Below are positions 45,896 through 55,519 of a stretch of DNA of 64,000 nt, piece by piece. The stretch's first letter is position 1, and each line of letters starts with the position of its first letter. Made by a program: the position numbers and the translations under genes. The stretch is from CAZVNZ01 sp964628515 (lineage in GTDB: Bacteria > Bacillota > Clostridia > Christensenellales > Christensenellaceae): contig CAZVNZ010000001.1 in assembly GCA_964628515.1 (NCBI GenBank), positions 124,001 to 188,000 on the forward strand, in the 5' to 3' direction. The notes under the pieces were generated by a model. The model made no database searches. It was not told the DNA's origin and saw only the letters and a program-made list of their open reading frames with translations.

Positions 45896-46908
45896 TTAGA
45901 CTTAAACCAATTTTTAAAGCTAACAAGGCTACTTCGGGAGGAACGCACCTTAATTATTTTGCCGTCCGCTACGGTTACCTTTACTTGCATTTCCTGTCCG
46001 TCATTGTTGCCAATACCACCTATGGACAAAATAAAATCTCTGCGAAAAGCGATGATATGTGCAGTGTCTACATCTATAAACCATATGTCGTCCGTGTTTT
46101 TAACACCTTGTGTATGATATTTCTTCATTTCCTCATTAAAACTAAAGCCAAGGAGGGACTCCTGTCGTGATATATGAAAGATACCACGAAGGGGAAGGGG
46201 AGATATTAGCGCAATAAGAAATACGCATATAAAGGGTGTAAAAATAAGGAAGGGCACAGGGTCTGCGCCCTCTTTAAAAAAAAGTACAACGGCGATAATC
46301 AAAAAAATTACGGCAAACACCAATGTCATTACTAACATGGGTTTCATAGCAGATAAATACAGCCTGCATTTTGTGAGGGGATGTGCGCATTGCGGTTTAA
46401 TTGAAATGCTTTCTTTCTCGCACCTTTGCAGAAAATTACTTACGCATTTAAAATGGCTGTTTACCGTACCAAAGCGCTTACCGTTAGCATAAATTATAAA
46501 GGAGCCTTGGTCCGTTTGTTTTACGCAATCTACACAATCAATAGTGGTTTGCTTTTTAAAACCCAAAAAAGTTACGTAAGTAAGGGTAGTGCCCTCAACA
46601 CGTAGCTTCCACAGCATAGTAGCAAGCCAAATAAAAGCAAATACAAGGGCTAAAACCAGCCCAAGCATAAGTGCGTCAGGGTCGTAATCGTTAAAACGGA
46701 TACCGTTGTAGAAGTAAACAAAGGCAAATATCCCCATACAAAACCATGCACCTACTAAAAAGACAATGCGGTAGCCTTTTGGGCATACAGCGGTAAATTT
46801 TTTTAGGCTTTTGGTGGCACGCTCCTTTTCTTTTGCCACTTTCCACGTAATAAACGCTAAAGTGGGTATAAGAATCAAAATAAAAAGTAAGGAAGTAGCA
46901 CTTTCCAT
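45892..46908 (-). CDS. Membrane protein of unknown function
   Basis: 338 residues with about five membrane segments: one at the N-terminus (LLFILILIPTLAFITWKV), two near residues 48-110 and two near 190-250. Two hydrophilic parts, about 110-185 and 265-338, look like beta-rich PH-like domains; the C-terminal one carries FIDVDTAHIIAFRRDFIL. I do not recognise a characterised family. ATG after CAGGAGATTATT; its stop overlaps that of the hybrid kinase by 4 bases on the opposite strand. Confidence 0.7.
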   Translation of the reverse strand: MESATSLLFILILIPTLAFITWKVAKEKERATKSLKKFTAVCPKGYRIVFLVGAWFCMGIFAFVYFYNGIRFNDYDPDALMLGLVLALVFAFIWLATMLWKLRVEGTTLTYVTFLGFKKQTTIDCVDCVKQTDQGSFIIYANGKRFGTVNSHFKCVSNFLQRCEKESISIKPQCAHPLTKCRLYLSAMKPMLVMTLVFAVIFLIIAVVLFFKEGADPVPFLIFTPFICVFLIALISPLPLRGIFHISRQESLLGFSFNEEMKKYHTQGVKNTDDIWFIDVDTAHIIAFRRDFILSIGGIGNNDGQEMQVKVTVADGKIIKVRSSRSSLVSFKNWFKSN

Positions 46909-47008
46909 AATAATCTCCTGTCTGATTAACCATAAAACAAATATGTAAAATATTTTACCATAAAATTAGAACAAATTGAAATAATTTGAGAGCCCATGTT
47001 TTTTTAAC

Positions 47009-47053
47009 AAAAAAAGCCGAAACAGCAAATGTTTTGCATATTACGGCTTTTTT
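47009..47053 (-). terminator. Terminator for the lipoprotein gene (possibly bidirectional)
   Basis: AAAAAGCCG (47011-47019) pairs with CGGCTTTTT (47044-47052); inside, GCAAA and TTTGC form a second helix. Read on the minus strand the stem is followed by TTTTTTT, so it terminates the lipoprotein transcript coming from the right. Confidence 0.8.
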
Positions 47054-47096
47054 AAATTTCTTGATATTGCTTGCAACTATATATTAGTGCATATGC

Positions 47097-48053
47097 TTAA
47101 GGTGTGTAAATATATGCAAGCGCTGTTATTTCCTCATTTTTTATTGTTGCATTTACAAGTAGGCTGTTGCCCACCTTTCTTGCGTTGGCGGATAAATATT
47201 TGCTTAGCTCCTCGCCTTTAATTTCCGTAGGCTTTGTAAAATCCGTGGGTGTGGGCACTGTAACGGTAATTCCTTTTTGCAAGGGTAGTGTTACTGCTTT
47301 ATCATCAAAGTTGATTACCATGCCGTCTTCCCCCTCGTAATACTGCGCCGGTTGCAAAGTTACTAATATTTTTCCGTCTTTTTCTTGGGCTTCTACAAGG
47401 TTATAAACCGTGTCCTCAGTAGCAATTCATTTATCTGCTATAAACCCAAATAAGCCAAGCCCAAAGTTGTTGGTTTCAGCTGCGCCTTTTTGGAGGCTAA
47501 CGGTTATGTTGCCACCTTTAACTTCGCTTAAATCGGCAGGATGCACAATTACTCCGCCTGTCATTTTATTGTTTTGCATTACTGTTACTGCCTGTCCGTC
47601 TGTGGCATTTGCTAAGGGTAGGGTTAGGTTGTAGATACCTTCTACTACGCTCATCCACTCGTTTAAGTGTTTTTCGTAGGCGTCAATCTCAACTACGTAT
47701 AAAAGCTCGCCTGTTAGGTTTTGCTTTTTCATTTCGTCCTCAAATAACTGGAATTGAGAATCGCCCTTTTTATACTCTGTGCGTACATACACCTCTTCTC
47801 CGCTGGGGAAGGTTGGGTCTGTGGATACTATTACAGAGCTTGCCGTGGGTGCATCAGCAGGTGCTTCTGCCGGTGCTTCGCTGGCAGGTGCCTCAGATGC
47901 CGGTGCCTCGCTTGCAGGCGCATCGGATGCGGGTGCTTCCGATGCGGGAGCTTCGCTTGCCGCAGGTGCTGCCGGCTGTGCCGTGCATCCTACCGCAAAC
48001 AGGGATATTGCTATTAGAGCAACTAAAACTACTGAAAAAATAATTTTTTTCAT
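47097..48053 (-). pseudogene. Lipoprotein gene with an in-frame stop codon
   Basis: A frame of 319 codons broken once by TGA at 47427-47429, after GLGLFGFIADK; the frame then continues IATEDTVYNLVEAQEKDGK to the natural stop. The N-terminus is a lipoprotein signal (MKKIIFSVVLVALIAISL then FAVGC), start after AAGGAGTGAATGT. Residues ~25-65 are an Ala/Pro/Ser/Glu repeat (units of EAPAS), probably a cell-wall spacer. The rest is a substrate-binding or adhesion-like beta domain without a known name. TGA is a stop elsewhere in the window, so the product is probably truncated at about 208 residues and may still be made. Confidence 0.7.
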
Positions 48054-48075
48054 TACATTCACTCCTTTGTGTAGA

Positions 48076-48081
48076 ATTATA
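48076..48081 (-). promoter_or_regulatory. Extended -10 promoter box of the lipoprotein gene
   Basis: On the minus strand TGG-TATAAT, with only a weak -35 (TAAATA) 17 bases upstream. The start of transcription would be just before the AAGGAG site, giving a very short leader. Confidence 0.45.
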
Positions 48082-48310
48082 CCAACATATTAGCATATTA
48101 TTTAAGTAAATGCCATAGGGAAATGTTATATTTGTGCCGTATTTGCTTAAATATTCATAAAAAATTCACAAATGTTAGTGGTTGCATGCAAAGAGCATTT
48201 AATAAATGATTTACTTTAAAATGGTTTTATGATACCATTAGTATGTATAATAATTACTATTGTTGCTATTATTTCTACTAAAATAAAGTAAGTAACGAAT
48301 CGGAGAATTT

Positions 48311-49255
48311 ATGAAACCACTTGTAAGTGTAATTATGCTTACCCACAACAGAAAAACTATGGTTAAAAATGCCATAGAGGACATACTTAATCAAAGCTAT
48401 CCAAACTTTGAATTTATTTTAATTGACAACGCAAGCAAGGACGGCACTAAGGAAATATGCGAGGCTATTGCAAACACCCACAGCAAAATTAAATTACTGC
48501 GCAGAGAGGACAAAAACATTAGCGCAGGCAGAAACGCAGGGGTAGAGTTGGCAAAAGGCAGTCTTATTACCTTTGTGGACGACGACGATAAAATAGCGCT
48601 CGATATGCTTTCCTTTATGGTGGACTTAATAGAGGAGTTTGACGCCGAGGGCTGTTTTTGCGGTTCTACAAAAGAGGTGGAGGGCAGGGTAATTCCCCAG
48701 TATGTTTTTGAGGAAAGATATTGCGCAAATGCAAGCAGTAGTGTAGTGGAACTGCTAAAGCGCAGAAAGCTGAATTCCGCTATGCCCACAAAAATGTTTA
48801 AGGCAGAACTTTTTGAAACAATTAAGTTTAATACCTCGGGCAACTACGACGATATTACCTTTACTTATAAAATATTTGCACAAGCCAAAAAAATTGCAGC
48901 TCAAGGTTTGCCAAAATACTGTTTTGTGCGCCATCAAACCAATAACTCTGTTTTTACCACTAACGATTTACGCATTACACCAAAGCAATTAGATGAATAC
49001 TTTGCCGCCTTTAAAGAAAGGACGGAGTATTTATCCGCAAAACTTCCGGATATTGCAGATTATGCCTTGTATTCCGAGTGGTCTTATATGATTTCCATGC
49101 TAAATAAAATAAATTTAAACAACTTAAAAGATTGCTACAGGCAGGAAAAACACATAAGGGAAGTTTTAGGGAAAAATTACGAGGAATTTAGAAATTCTCC
49201 GTATATTATGGACTTTGAAATAGATTTTTTAAATAAATATATGGAGAATAATTAA
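48311..49255 (+). CDS. Glycosyltransferase family 2 (first gene of the radical SAM operon)
   Basis: 314 residues. GT-A fold: VSVIMLTHNRKTMVKNAIED, FILIDNASKDGTKEICE and the metal/nucleotide-sugar site FVDDDDK (about residues 94-100). Transfers a sugar from a nucleotide donor to an unknown acceptor; no membrane segment. ATG after CGGAG. A TATAAT at 48246-48251 may be its -10 box but the -35 is poor. The next gene starts two bases after its stop. Confidence 0.88.
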   Translation: MKPLVSVIMLTHNRKTMVKNAIEDILNQSYPNFEFILIDNASKDGTKEICEAIANTHSKIKLLRREDKNISAGRNAGVELAKGSLITFVDDDDKIALDMLSFMVDLIEEFDAEGCFCGSTKEVEGRVIPQYVFEERYCANASSSVVELLKRRKLNSAMPTKMFKAELFETIKFNTSGNYDDITFTYKIFAQAKKIAAQGLPKYCFVRHQTNNSVFTTNDLRITPKQLDEYFAAFKERTEYLSAKLPDIADYALYSEWSYMISMLNKINLNNLKDCYRQEKHIREVLGKNYEEFRNSPYIMDFEIDFLNKYMENN

Positions 49256-49257
49256 TT

Positions 49258-50799
49258 ATGGCTAAACCTTTATTTACAATTTTTACCCTTGCATATAATA
49301 TGGAGGAGTACATAGACGAAACAATCAAAAGTGTGCTTAACCAAACGGAAGGGGACTTTGAGTATATAATAAGAGATAACGGCTCTACGGATAATACCGG
49401 AGCAATTATAGAAAGCTACGCAAAAAAGGATGAGCGTATTGTGGTGCTCAGAAATAAAATTAATGGGTTTCATAATAACGGAGAACCTCTTGGACTTAGA
49501 GGCACAATTCCCGAGGGAGAAGAGCATATTTGCGGTGTACACAGAGGGGACGGCAAATACTTTACCACCATAGATGCGGACGATTATTTCCATAAAGATT
49601 TTTTAAGAGCAAGCAAAGCAAAATTGGAAGAGACCAATGCACAAATAGCTGTTACAGGTACTTGCTTTTTTAACGAAGTAGGTACAGCACAAAGAATTCC
49701 GCCTAAACTTTTATATAAAAAAGGGGATACAATTTCAGAAGAAGATTTTATATTACTATACGGTAATTTGCGCCCTCAATGGGGTAAAATATATATTTAC
49801 GATTTTTATAAAGAGCATATAAAAGAAATGTTAGACTACTGCGGTAAAGTAAAAATAGGGCAGGAGGGAGATACGCTTGTGTGCTTTTTGTACATTCAAA
49901 AATGCTCGAGCTTTGTAACTGTAGAAAAGCCCTATTATTATTACAGAACAAAGGAATCGGGAGGGTTTTACAAAAACACAAACTTTGTGCAACGCACTTA
50001 CGCATACGGTGTATTGTTTGACGAAGGGCTAAAACTCATAAAGCACTTAAAATGCGAGAATAAGGAGACAATTAAATTTCTCTATTCCGTATATTTTGTT
50101 AGTGTGACAGAATTAATGACAACCAAAACGGATAAATCAGAGGAGAGCTTTGTGGCTAAAATAGAGTGCTTAGAGGAAATAATTAAGGCAAATAAATACT
50201 CAAACAGCTATGCACTTAATTTGGAAATGTTGACAGCCTGCGTTAAAGCGTTGATGTATTATGGTAAAAAGACTGATGATACTGTTTTAAAATTTGCAAA
50301 TAGGCTACCTGTTAAGCTACTTCTTTTTTATAACGGAGAGGACTTTGCCGATTCTGAGGTAAGAAGTCTCTTTTTAATTTCATTACTTATTAATAACTCG
50401 GAGTATAAAATTTTGTATAACTATTTGAGTTTACAAGTAATATCCAAGTTTTTTGACTCTACCACAGGCAAAAAAGAATATCCAAGTTTTGAGGATATGG
50501 TGGCAACCTTTAAAGTCTATTACTCCACAAAATGTATAAATCTGCCCTTGCCTCAAATTAAAAACGAAATACTCGATGCCTTAGACGAGGGGGATATTAA
50601 CTTAGCACAGCAAAAACTAAACAGTATACTAAAGGATAACCCAATAGACAGAGAAGGGGTGTATTTTAAGCTATATATAAGCTATTTACGCAAAGACAAA
50701 ATGCAAATGTGCATCTATACAGAAATTGCCAAGGCGTTTTTTGGTGATGATGATGAAATAATAGAGTTAGCAACACAAATATCGGGAGAATCAATATAA
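49258..50799 (+). CDS. Glycosyltransferase family 2 with long C-terminal region
   Basis: 513 residues. GT-A domain in the first ~240 residues: FTIFTLAYNMEEYIDETIK, RDNGSTDNTGAI and FTTIDADDYFH (DxD-type motif). The remaining ~270 residues are helix-rich without a domain I recognise; the end (EGDINLAQQKLNSILKDNP) looks like a tetratricopeptide-type helical hairpin. The stop overlaps the first radical SAM gene by one base (TAATG). Confidence 0.86.
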   Translation: MAKPLFTIFTLAYNMEEYIDETIKSVLNQTEGDFEYIIRDNGSTDNTGAIIESYAKKDERIVVLRNKINGFHNNGEPLGLRGTIPEGEEHICGVHRGDGKYFTTIDADDYFHKDFLRASKAKLEETNAQIAVTGTCFFNEVGTAQRIPPKLLYKKGDTISEEDFILLYGNLRPQWGKIYIYDFYKEHIKEMLDYCGKVKIGQEGDTLVCFLYIQKCSSFVTVEKPYYYYRTKESGGFYKNTNFVQRTYAYGVLFDEGLKLIKHLKCENKETIKFLYSVYFVSVTELMTTKTDKSEESFVAKIECLEEIIKANKYSNSYALNLEMLTACVKALMYYGKKTDDTVLKFANRLPVKLLLFYNGEDFADSEVRSLFLISLLINNSEYKILYNYLSLQVISKFFDSTTGKKEYPSFEDMVATFKVYYSTKCINLPLPQIKNEILDALDEGDINLAQQKLNSILKDNPIDREGVYFKLYISYLRKDKMQMCIYTEIAKAFFGDDDEIIELATQISGESI

Positions 50800-51983
50800 T
50801 GGAAGAGTTTTTAGTACAGATACAAAAGGAAGTGGCACAGCTTAAAAAAAGCAAGGAAATTATACTTTTTGGTGCCAAATATATGGGGGGGGTAGCGTAT
50901 AAAGCCTTAAGCGCCTTAGGCATTACCCCCGTTTGCTTTTGCGATAACGATACTTTACGGTATAACCAAAAATATTACGGGGTTAATATTATTTCTCCAA
51001 AAGAAGCGGCTATGCTTTATCCAAACGGTACGGTTATATACTGTTTGCTAAACCCAAATAACGAGGATGCGGCAAAATCACAAATGCAAGTGGAAGGCAT
51101 AAGTAAAAGCATTAGCCACTATGCCCTATTATATATTTATTTAACCCTTGCAACAAACAGAGGTTTTACAGAGGAGCAGGCAGGCAAATTAATTTATACT
51201 TTAAAAACTAAGCAAAGCAACAGTTTGATTTTTGAAAATATTGCGGTTTTTATTACTACAATATGCTCTCTTAATTGCGACAACTGTTCTGCACAAATTC
51301 CTTTTTTTACTAAAAATGAGCATTTTAGCAAGGAAATTTTTTTTAATAGCATAGATGCTATGCTAACTAATATTGATGCGTCTATAAGCTTGGGCTTTAG
51401 TGGCGGAGAAGCATTGTTTCATCCGGATATTGTAGAGCTGTGCAGGTATGCATCACAATACAAAAATGTGCTTAATATAAGAATTGCGGAAAACGGGGTT
51501 AGCATACCTAAAAAAGTGGACTTTAAAGCCCTAGGAGAGTTAGGCGTGGCAATAGATTTACGAGATTACGGCACGCTTTCCAAGGCAAAAAACGAGTTTA
51601 TAAAAATTTGCGAGGAAAACAACATAATATATAATGTTATAAACGATACTACAGAATGGACGGAGTGCAAACCCTTTGTGCAAAACGAGCAGACTTCACC
51701 CATAAGAAAACGTAATTTTGATTACTGCTTTTTTGGAGAAGAGTGTAGTGTAATAATAAATAACGGCTTTTACACCTGTTCTACCATAGGTTACAGCAAT
51801 TTAATATATAAAGAGTTTAGTGCAAATAAAAAAGATTACGTGGATTTAGAAAACTCTACAAATATAAGGGAAGATATTACTGCCTTACTAAAGCGCAGAA
51901 AAACACTTAGCGCATGCGATTATTGCGGTGTAGACCCAAGCAAAAAAGTACCCGTTGGTTTGCAAATAAAAAAAGGAAATTAA
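50799..51983 (+). CDS. Radical SAM protein with N-terminal Rossmann-like domain (array member 1)
   Basis: 394 residues. N-terminal module (about 1-125): KEIILFGAKYMGGVAYKAL, then VCFCDNDTLRYNQKYYGV, a nucleotide-binding-type Rossmann fold like those linked to sugar-modifying enzymes. Radical SAM domain from about 147 with the 4Fe-4S cysteines Cys156, Cys160 and Cys163 in CSLNCDNC, and the SAM-binding GGE in GFSGGEALFHPDI. C-terminal cysteines YCFFGEEC, FYTC and CDYC (Cys373, Cys376) suggest a second cluster of SPASM/twitch type. Presumed to start radical chemistry on an unknown substrate. Confidence 0.88.
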   Translation: MEEFLVQIQKEVAQLKKSKEIILFGAKYMGGVAYKALSALGITPVCFCDNDTLRYNQKYYGVNIISPKEAAMLYPNGTVIYCLLNPNNEDAAKSQMQVEGISKSISHYALLYIYLTLATNRGFTEEQAGKLIYTLKTKQSNSLIFENIAVFITTICSLNCDNCSAQIPFFTKNEHFSKEIFFNSIDAMLTNIDASISLGFSGGEALFHPDIVELCRYASQYKNVLNIRIAENGVSIPKKVDFKALGELGVAIDLRDYGTLSKAKNEFIKICEENNIIYNVINDTTEWTECKPFVQNEQTSPIRKRNFDYCFFGEECSVIINNGFYTCSTIGYSNLIYKEFSANKKDYVDLENSTNIREDITALLKRRKTLSACDYCGVDPSKKVPVGLQIKKGN

Positions 51984-51988
51984 GTTAA

Positions 51989-53167
51989 ATGGATTACGAA
52001 AAACAATTAGAATACTTGCGGACTATCGCAGGAGAAAAACCAATTATTTTATTTGGTGCTAAATATGCCGGATTTTTGTCCTTGTACTCTATAAAAAAAA
52101 TGGGAATAACCCCCGTATGTTTTTGCGACAACAATGCAGAAAATCTTAAAGAAGGCTATATAGGACTACCCGTACTTACCATAAAGGAGGCAAAAGCAAA
52201 ATACGAGGACGCAGTTGTAATAGTATGTTTGTTTAACAAAGAAAAGCTAAAGGAGGTTTGCAAGCAACTAAACGAGCATGGTTTTGAAAACTCGATTTCT
52301 TGCGAATTGCTTTTGTATAACTATGTATACAATCTAACTAAAAGAGGTATAAACAAAGGGGAAGTTGCAAAACTTCTAAATAGATTATACTCAAACAAAA
52401 ACTATTTAACTTCTCACGAAACTATACTGTTTACGACACTAAGATGCACACTAAACTGCAAAGACTGTATTTCCTTAGTGCCCTATTTTAAAGGAAAAAA
52501 GCACTATCCCAAAGAGGAAATTGTAAAAAGTGCACTAAACTACTTAGATGTTATGGACGGCGTTGTGTTTATGCCACTGTTTGGAGGGGAGCCACTAATG
52601 CACCCAAATATTGCAGAAATTTGCGAGGAAATTACCGCCTCAAGCAAACTTATGTTTTTAGAGCTTATTACAAACGCTACCCTTGTACCTAAAATAGACT
52701 ATCAAAAACTAAAAGACAGCGGTGTAGTCGTAAGAATTAGCGATTATCACGAGCTGTCCAAAAAAAAGCATGAACTTATAGCCGTTTTAGAGGAATACGA
52801 TATTCCCTACTATTATGTTGATGATACAGATTTGTGGTATAAAATGCCTTATCCCACAGCAAGAAATTTAAGGGACGAGGCAAAAGCGGAGCAATACAAA
52901 AACTGCTTTGCAAGGCACAACAACCCAACTATTATAAACAATAAATACTACGAATGTACTTTTTGCGGAGTGTGCGAGGAGTTAGACAGCTACACATCCT
53001 CAAATACAGACAGCGTAGATTTACAAAATACCCACAGCCTAAAAGAAAGGCTGACGGAGTATATAGAAAACACAAAATTTTTAAACTGTTGCGATTATTG
53101 CAACTTTATTTTTAACGAGGATAGCATTGTAAAAAGAGGAGAACAGGCAGGGGGTACATTTACATGA
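51989..53167 (+). CDS. Radical SAM protein with N-terminal Rossmann-like domain (array member 2)
   Basis: 392 residues. N-terminal module with PIILFGAKYAGFLSLYSIKK and VCFCDNNAENLKEGYIGL. Cluster cysteines Cys153, Cys157 and Cys160 in CTLNCKDC; GGE in LFGGEPLMHPNI. The subfamily motif here is DTDLWYKMPYPTARN. Auxiliary cysteines: NCFARH, YECTFCGVC (one pair more than its neighbours) and CCDYC near the end. Overlaps the next gene by 4 bases (ATGA). Confidence 0.88.
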   Translation: MDYEKQLEYLRTIAGEKPIILFGAKYAGFLSLYSIKKMGITPVCFCDNNAENLKEGYIGLPVLTIKEAKAKYEDAVVIVCLFNKEKLKEVCKQLNEHGFENSISCELLLYNYVYNLTKRGINKGEVAKLLNRLYSNKNYLTSHETILFTTLRCTLNCKDCISLVPYFKGKKHYPKEEIVKSALNYLDVMDGVVFMPLFGGEPLMHPNIAEICEEITASSKLMFLELITNATLVPKIDYQKLKDSGVVVRISDYHELSKKKHELIAVLEEYDIPYYYVDDTDLWYKMPYPTARNLRDEAKAEQYKNCFARHNNPTIINNKYYECTFCGVCEELDSYTSSNTDSVDLQNTHSLKERLTEYIENTKFLNCCDYCNFIFNEDSIVKRGEQAGGTFT

Positions 53168-54324
53168 GTTATGAGGCTGTACTAAAAGCGGAGCTTAAAG
53201 CAATTAAAGACGCTAAAGAGGTAATTTTATACGGCGCAAAATATGCAGGTAGCATTGCATTATATTCCGCTTACGATATACACATTAAGCCTGTTTGTTT
53301 TTGTGATGCCGACGAAAAAAAGCATAACACCTGTTTTAAGGGTGTGGAGATACTATCACCAAAAGAGGCGTATGGAAAATACCCTAATGCCCACGTAGTT
53401 ATTTGCCTGTTTAATAATGACAATATTAAGAGTGCTCACGAAAATCTAAAAAAAATAGGGTTTAATAATATACATACAAAAGGGGCAATTTATTACAGTT
53501 ATATTTTAAATGCCACCAATAGAGGTTTTACCTCCAAACAAGCCTTGGATTTACTTGAAAATATTTACGAGGGCAAGAGTAATGCCAATTTAAGAGATGT
53601 TTCTCTGTTTATAACATCAAGATGCTCCCTTAGCTGTAAGCATTGCTGTACTCTAATGCCTCACATACAAAACCCGGAAAATTTTGACAAAGCAGAGGTA
53701 ATTGAGGTGGCTAAAAAGTTTTTAAACGGACTTAATTATCTGCATAATATTAACGTAATTGGTGGAGAGCCCTTTGTGCATAAGGATTTAGTTGAGATTT
53801 GCAAGGGAATTTCCAAAAACAAAAATGTACTGACGGTACGCATAAACACAAACGGTACACTTGCGCCGGATATTGATTATAAAAGCTTAAAGCAAAGCGG
53901 AGTTTGCGTGCAAATAAGCGATTACGAAGAGCACTCCGCAAAAAAGACGGAGCTTACCGATGCGCTGGACAGATACAACATACCAAATTGCCTTGCGGAA
54001 GATATTGATGTTTGGTACGAGGTAAAGCCCCCCAAAAAACATAACAGAACCACTCAGGAAAACCAGAAACTCTACGAGTGTTGTTTTTATCGTACTCAAA
54101 GTACGGAAATAATGCACACAAAATACTTTGGTTGTTGTTTTGCAGGCAGTTTAAGCCTAAACCAAAATTACGAAAATATGGAAAAAGACTGCGTGGATAT
54201 TTATAAAAGTGAGGATATTTGGGGAGACGTTCAAAAATTGGATTTTGAAAGCAAGGTGCTTGGCGCTTGCGATTATTGCAGTTTTAATATAGAAAAAACA
54301 GTTAGGGGTAAAGACAGGTTTTAG
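53164..54324 (+). CDS. Radical SAM protein with N-terminal Rossmann-like domain (array member 3)
   Basis: 386 residues. N-terminal module EVILYGAKYAGSIALYSAYD and VCFCDADEKKHNTCFKGV. Cluster cysteines Cys154, Cys158 and Cys161 in CSLSCKHC, followed by a further Cys (CC). GGE in VIGGEPFVHKDL. Subfamily motif DIDVWYEVKPPKKHNR. Auxiliary cysteines CCFYRTQ, FGCCF and ACDYC. Start ATG overlaps the previous stop. Confidence 0.88.
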   Translation: MSYEAVLKAELKAIKDAKEVILYGAKYAGSIALYSAYDIHIKPVCFCDADEKKHNTCFKGVEILSPKEAYGKYPNAHVVICLFNNDNIKSAHENLKKIGFNNIHTKGAIYYSYILNATNRGFTSKQALDLLENIYEGKSNANLRDVSLFITSRCSLSCKHCCTLMPHIQNPENFDKAEVIEVAKKFLNGLNYLHNINVIGGEPFVHKDLVEICKGISKNKNVLTVRINTNGTLAPDIDYKSLKQSGVCVQISDYEEHSAKKTELTDALDRYNIPNCLAEDIDVWYEVKPPKKHNRTTQENQKLYECCFYRTQSTEIMHTKYFGCCFAGSLSLNQNYENMEKDCVDIYKSEDIWGDVQKLDFESKVLGACDYCSFNIEKTVRGKDRF

Positions 54325-54328
54325 CAAT

Positions 54329-55519
54329 ATGGATTTTTTGGAATACAAACAAAAACTAAAAAAAGAAATTGAAGAATTTAAGCAATATACGGGAGAAATA
54401 TTGCTTTTTGGCACATTATCCATGGGCAGTATTGCCTATAAAGTGGCAAAGCACTATAAAAAAAACGTAGTAGCCTTTTGCGACAACAACCCTAATATGC
54501 AGGGAAAAACCTTGCACAACTTAGAAATACTACCCTTAAATCGTATAAGTAAGGCGCATAAAGACGCCGTTTTTTACATATGCTCTTATAATAAAGAAAG
54601 TATAGCCACCATCACAAATCAACTTAAAAAAGAGGAGTACACCCAAATTTACACCTTTGAAGCCTTGCTGTATTTGTATTGGTTTGAGGTTATTGGCAGG
54701 CAAATAGCAAAAGACGAGTATTTATTTGCTATGTGGCAGTTGTATTACCCAAATGAAAACAACCTAAATTTGCGAAATGTGGGGCTTATTATAACGGAAA
54801 AATGCTCGCTTAAATGCGTGGATTGCGGGTCGCTCATTAATTATTTTGATTCACCTATAAATTACGATAAAGAGGAAATTATAGAGGATTTCTCTAAACT
54901 ATCAGGCAGTGTGGACGCCATAGAATCCTTAGGTGTGTACGGCGGAGAGCCATTTTTGCACCCCCATTTAGAGTATATTATAAGCCATATAATGCAGTTT
55001 AGTAACATAAAAACGGTAAACATTGTAACTAACGGTACAATAGTACCTAAAAACCATATTTTAGAGGTAATTGCAAAATTAGGCATAATATTAAGCATTA
55101 GCGATTACTGCGAAAACTCAAAAAAATTGACGGAGCTTGTAGCGAAATTAGAAGAGTATAATATCGTTTACGAAATAATACCGCAAGAAACCTACTGGTA
55201 TAAATCTCTGCCACCTAAAAAATACAATAGGGGCAAGGAGGCGAATAAAGCTCTTTTTAGTGAGTGCTTTATTGCTAAAAAATGCCCTCTATTGCAAAAA
55301 GGTAAGCTTTATTTATGTGGCTATCATGCCTCTGTGGAGGCGGCAGGGCTGTATAAGGAGGAAGGGGAAAATCTCCAATCCGTTAATATCCGCTGGATAG
55401 ACAATATAAGAGGGCAAATAGCCGAATTGTTTTTAGCGGATTTATTAGATATTTGCGATTACTGCACCCTTGCAGAAAAAATCACTGTAAAAAGGGGTGT
55501 GCAGTTAAATGAGCTTTAA
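54329..55519 (+). CDS. Radical SAM protein with N-terminal Rossmann-like domain (array member 4)
   Basis: 396 residues. N-terminal module EILLFGTLSMGSIAYKVAKH and VAFCDNNPNMQGKTLHNL. Cluster cysteines Cys159, Cys163 and Cys166 in CSLKCVDC; GGE in VYGGEPFLHPHL. Subfamily motif QETYWYKSLPPKKYNRGKE, close to that of member 5, suggesting the two are the most related pair. Auxiliary cysteines ECFIAKKC, YLCGY and ICDYC. Overlaps the next gene by 11 bases. Confidence 0.88.
   Translation: MDFLEYKQKLKKEIEEFKQYTGEILLFGTLSMGSIAYKVAKHYKKNVVAFCDNNPNMQGKTLHNLEILPLNRISKAHKDAVFYICSYNKESIATITNQLKKEEYTQIYTFEALLYLYWFEVIGRQIAKDEYLFAMWQLYYPNENNLNLRNVGLIITEKCSLKCVDCGSLINYFDSPINYDKEEIIEDFSKLSGSVDAIESLGVYGGEPFLHPHLEYIISHIMQFSNIKTVNIVTNGTIVPKNHILEVIAKLGIILSISDYCENSKKLTELVAKLEEYNIVYEIIPQETYWYKSLPPKKYNRGKEANKALFSECFIAKKCPLLQKGKLYLCGYHASVEAAGLYKEEGENLQSVNIRWIDNIRGQIAELFLADLLDICDYCTLAEKITVKRGVQLNEL

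Noticed and set aside
47097..48053. TGA read as tryptophan or selenocysteine
   Set aside because: Several intact genes (rplC, rpoA, secY-rplO junction) end in TGA, and no selenocysteine element or suitable active-site context is visible.
47609..48093. Several long open frames opposite the lipoprotein
   Set aside because: They are shadows of the GC-rich Ala/Pro/Ser repeat on the minus strand and lack start sites.
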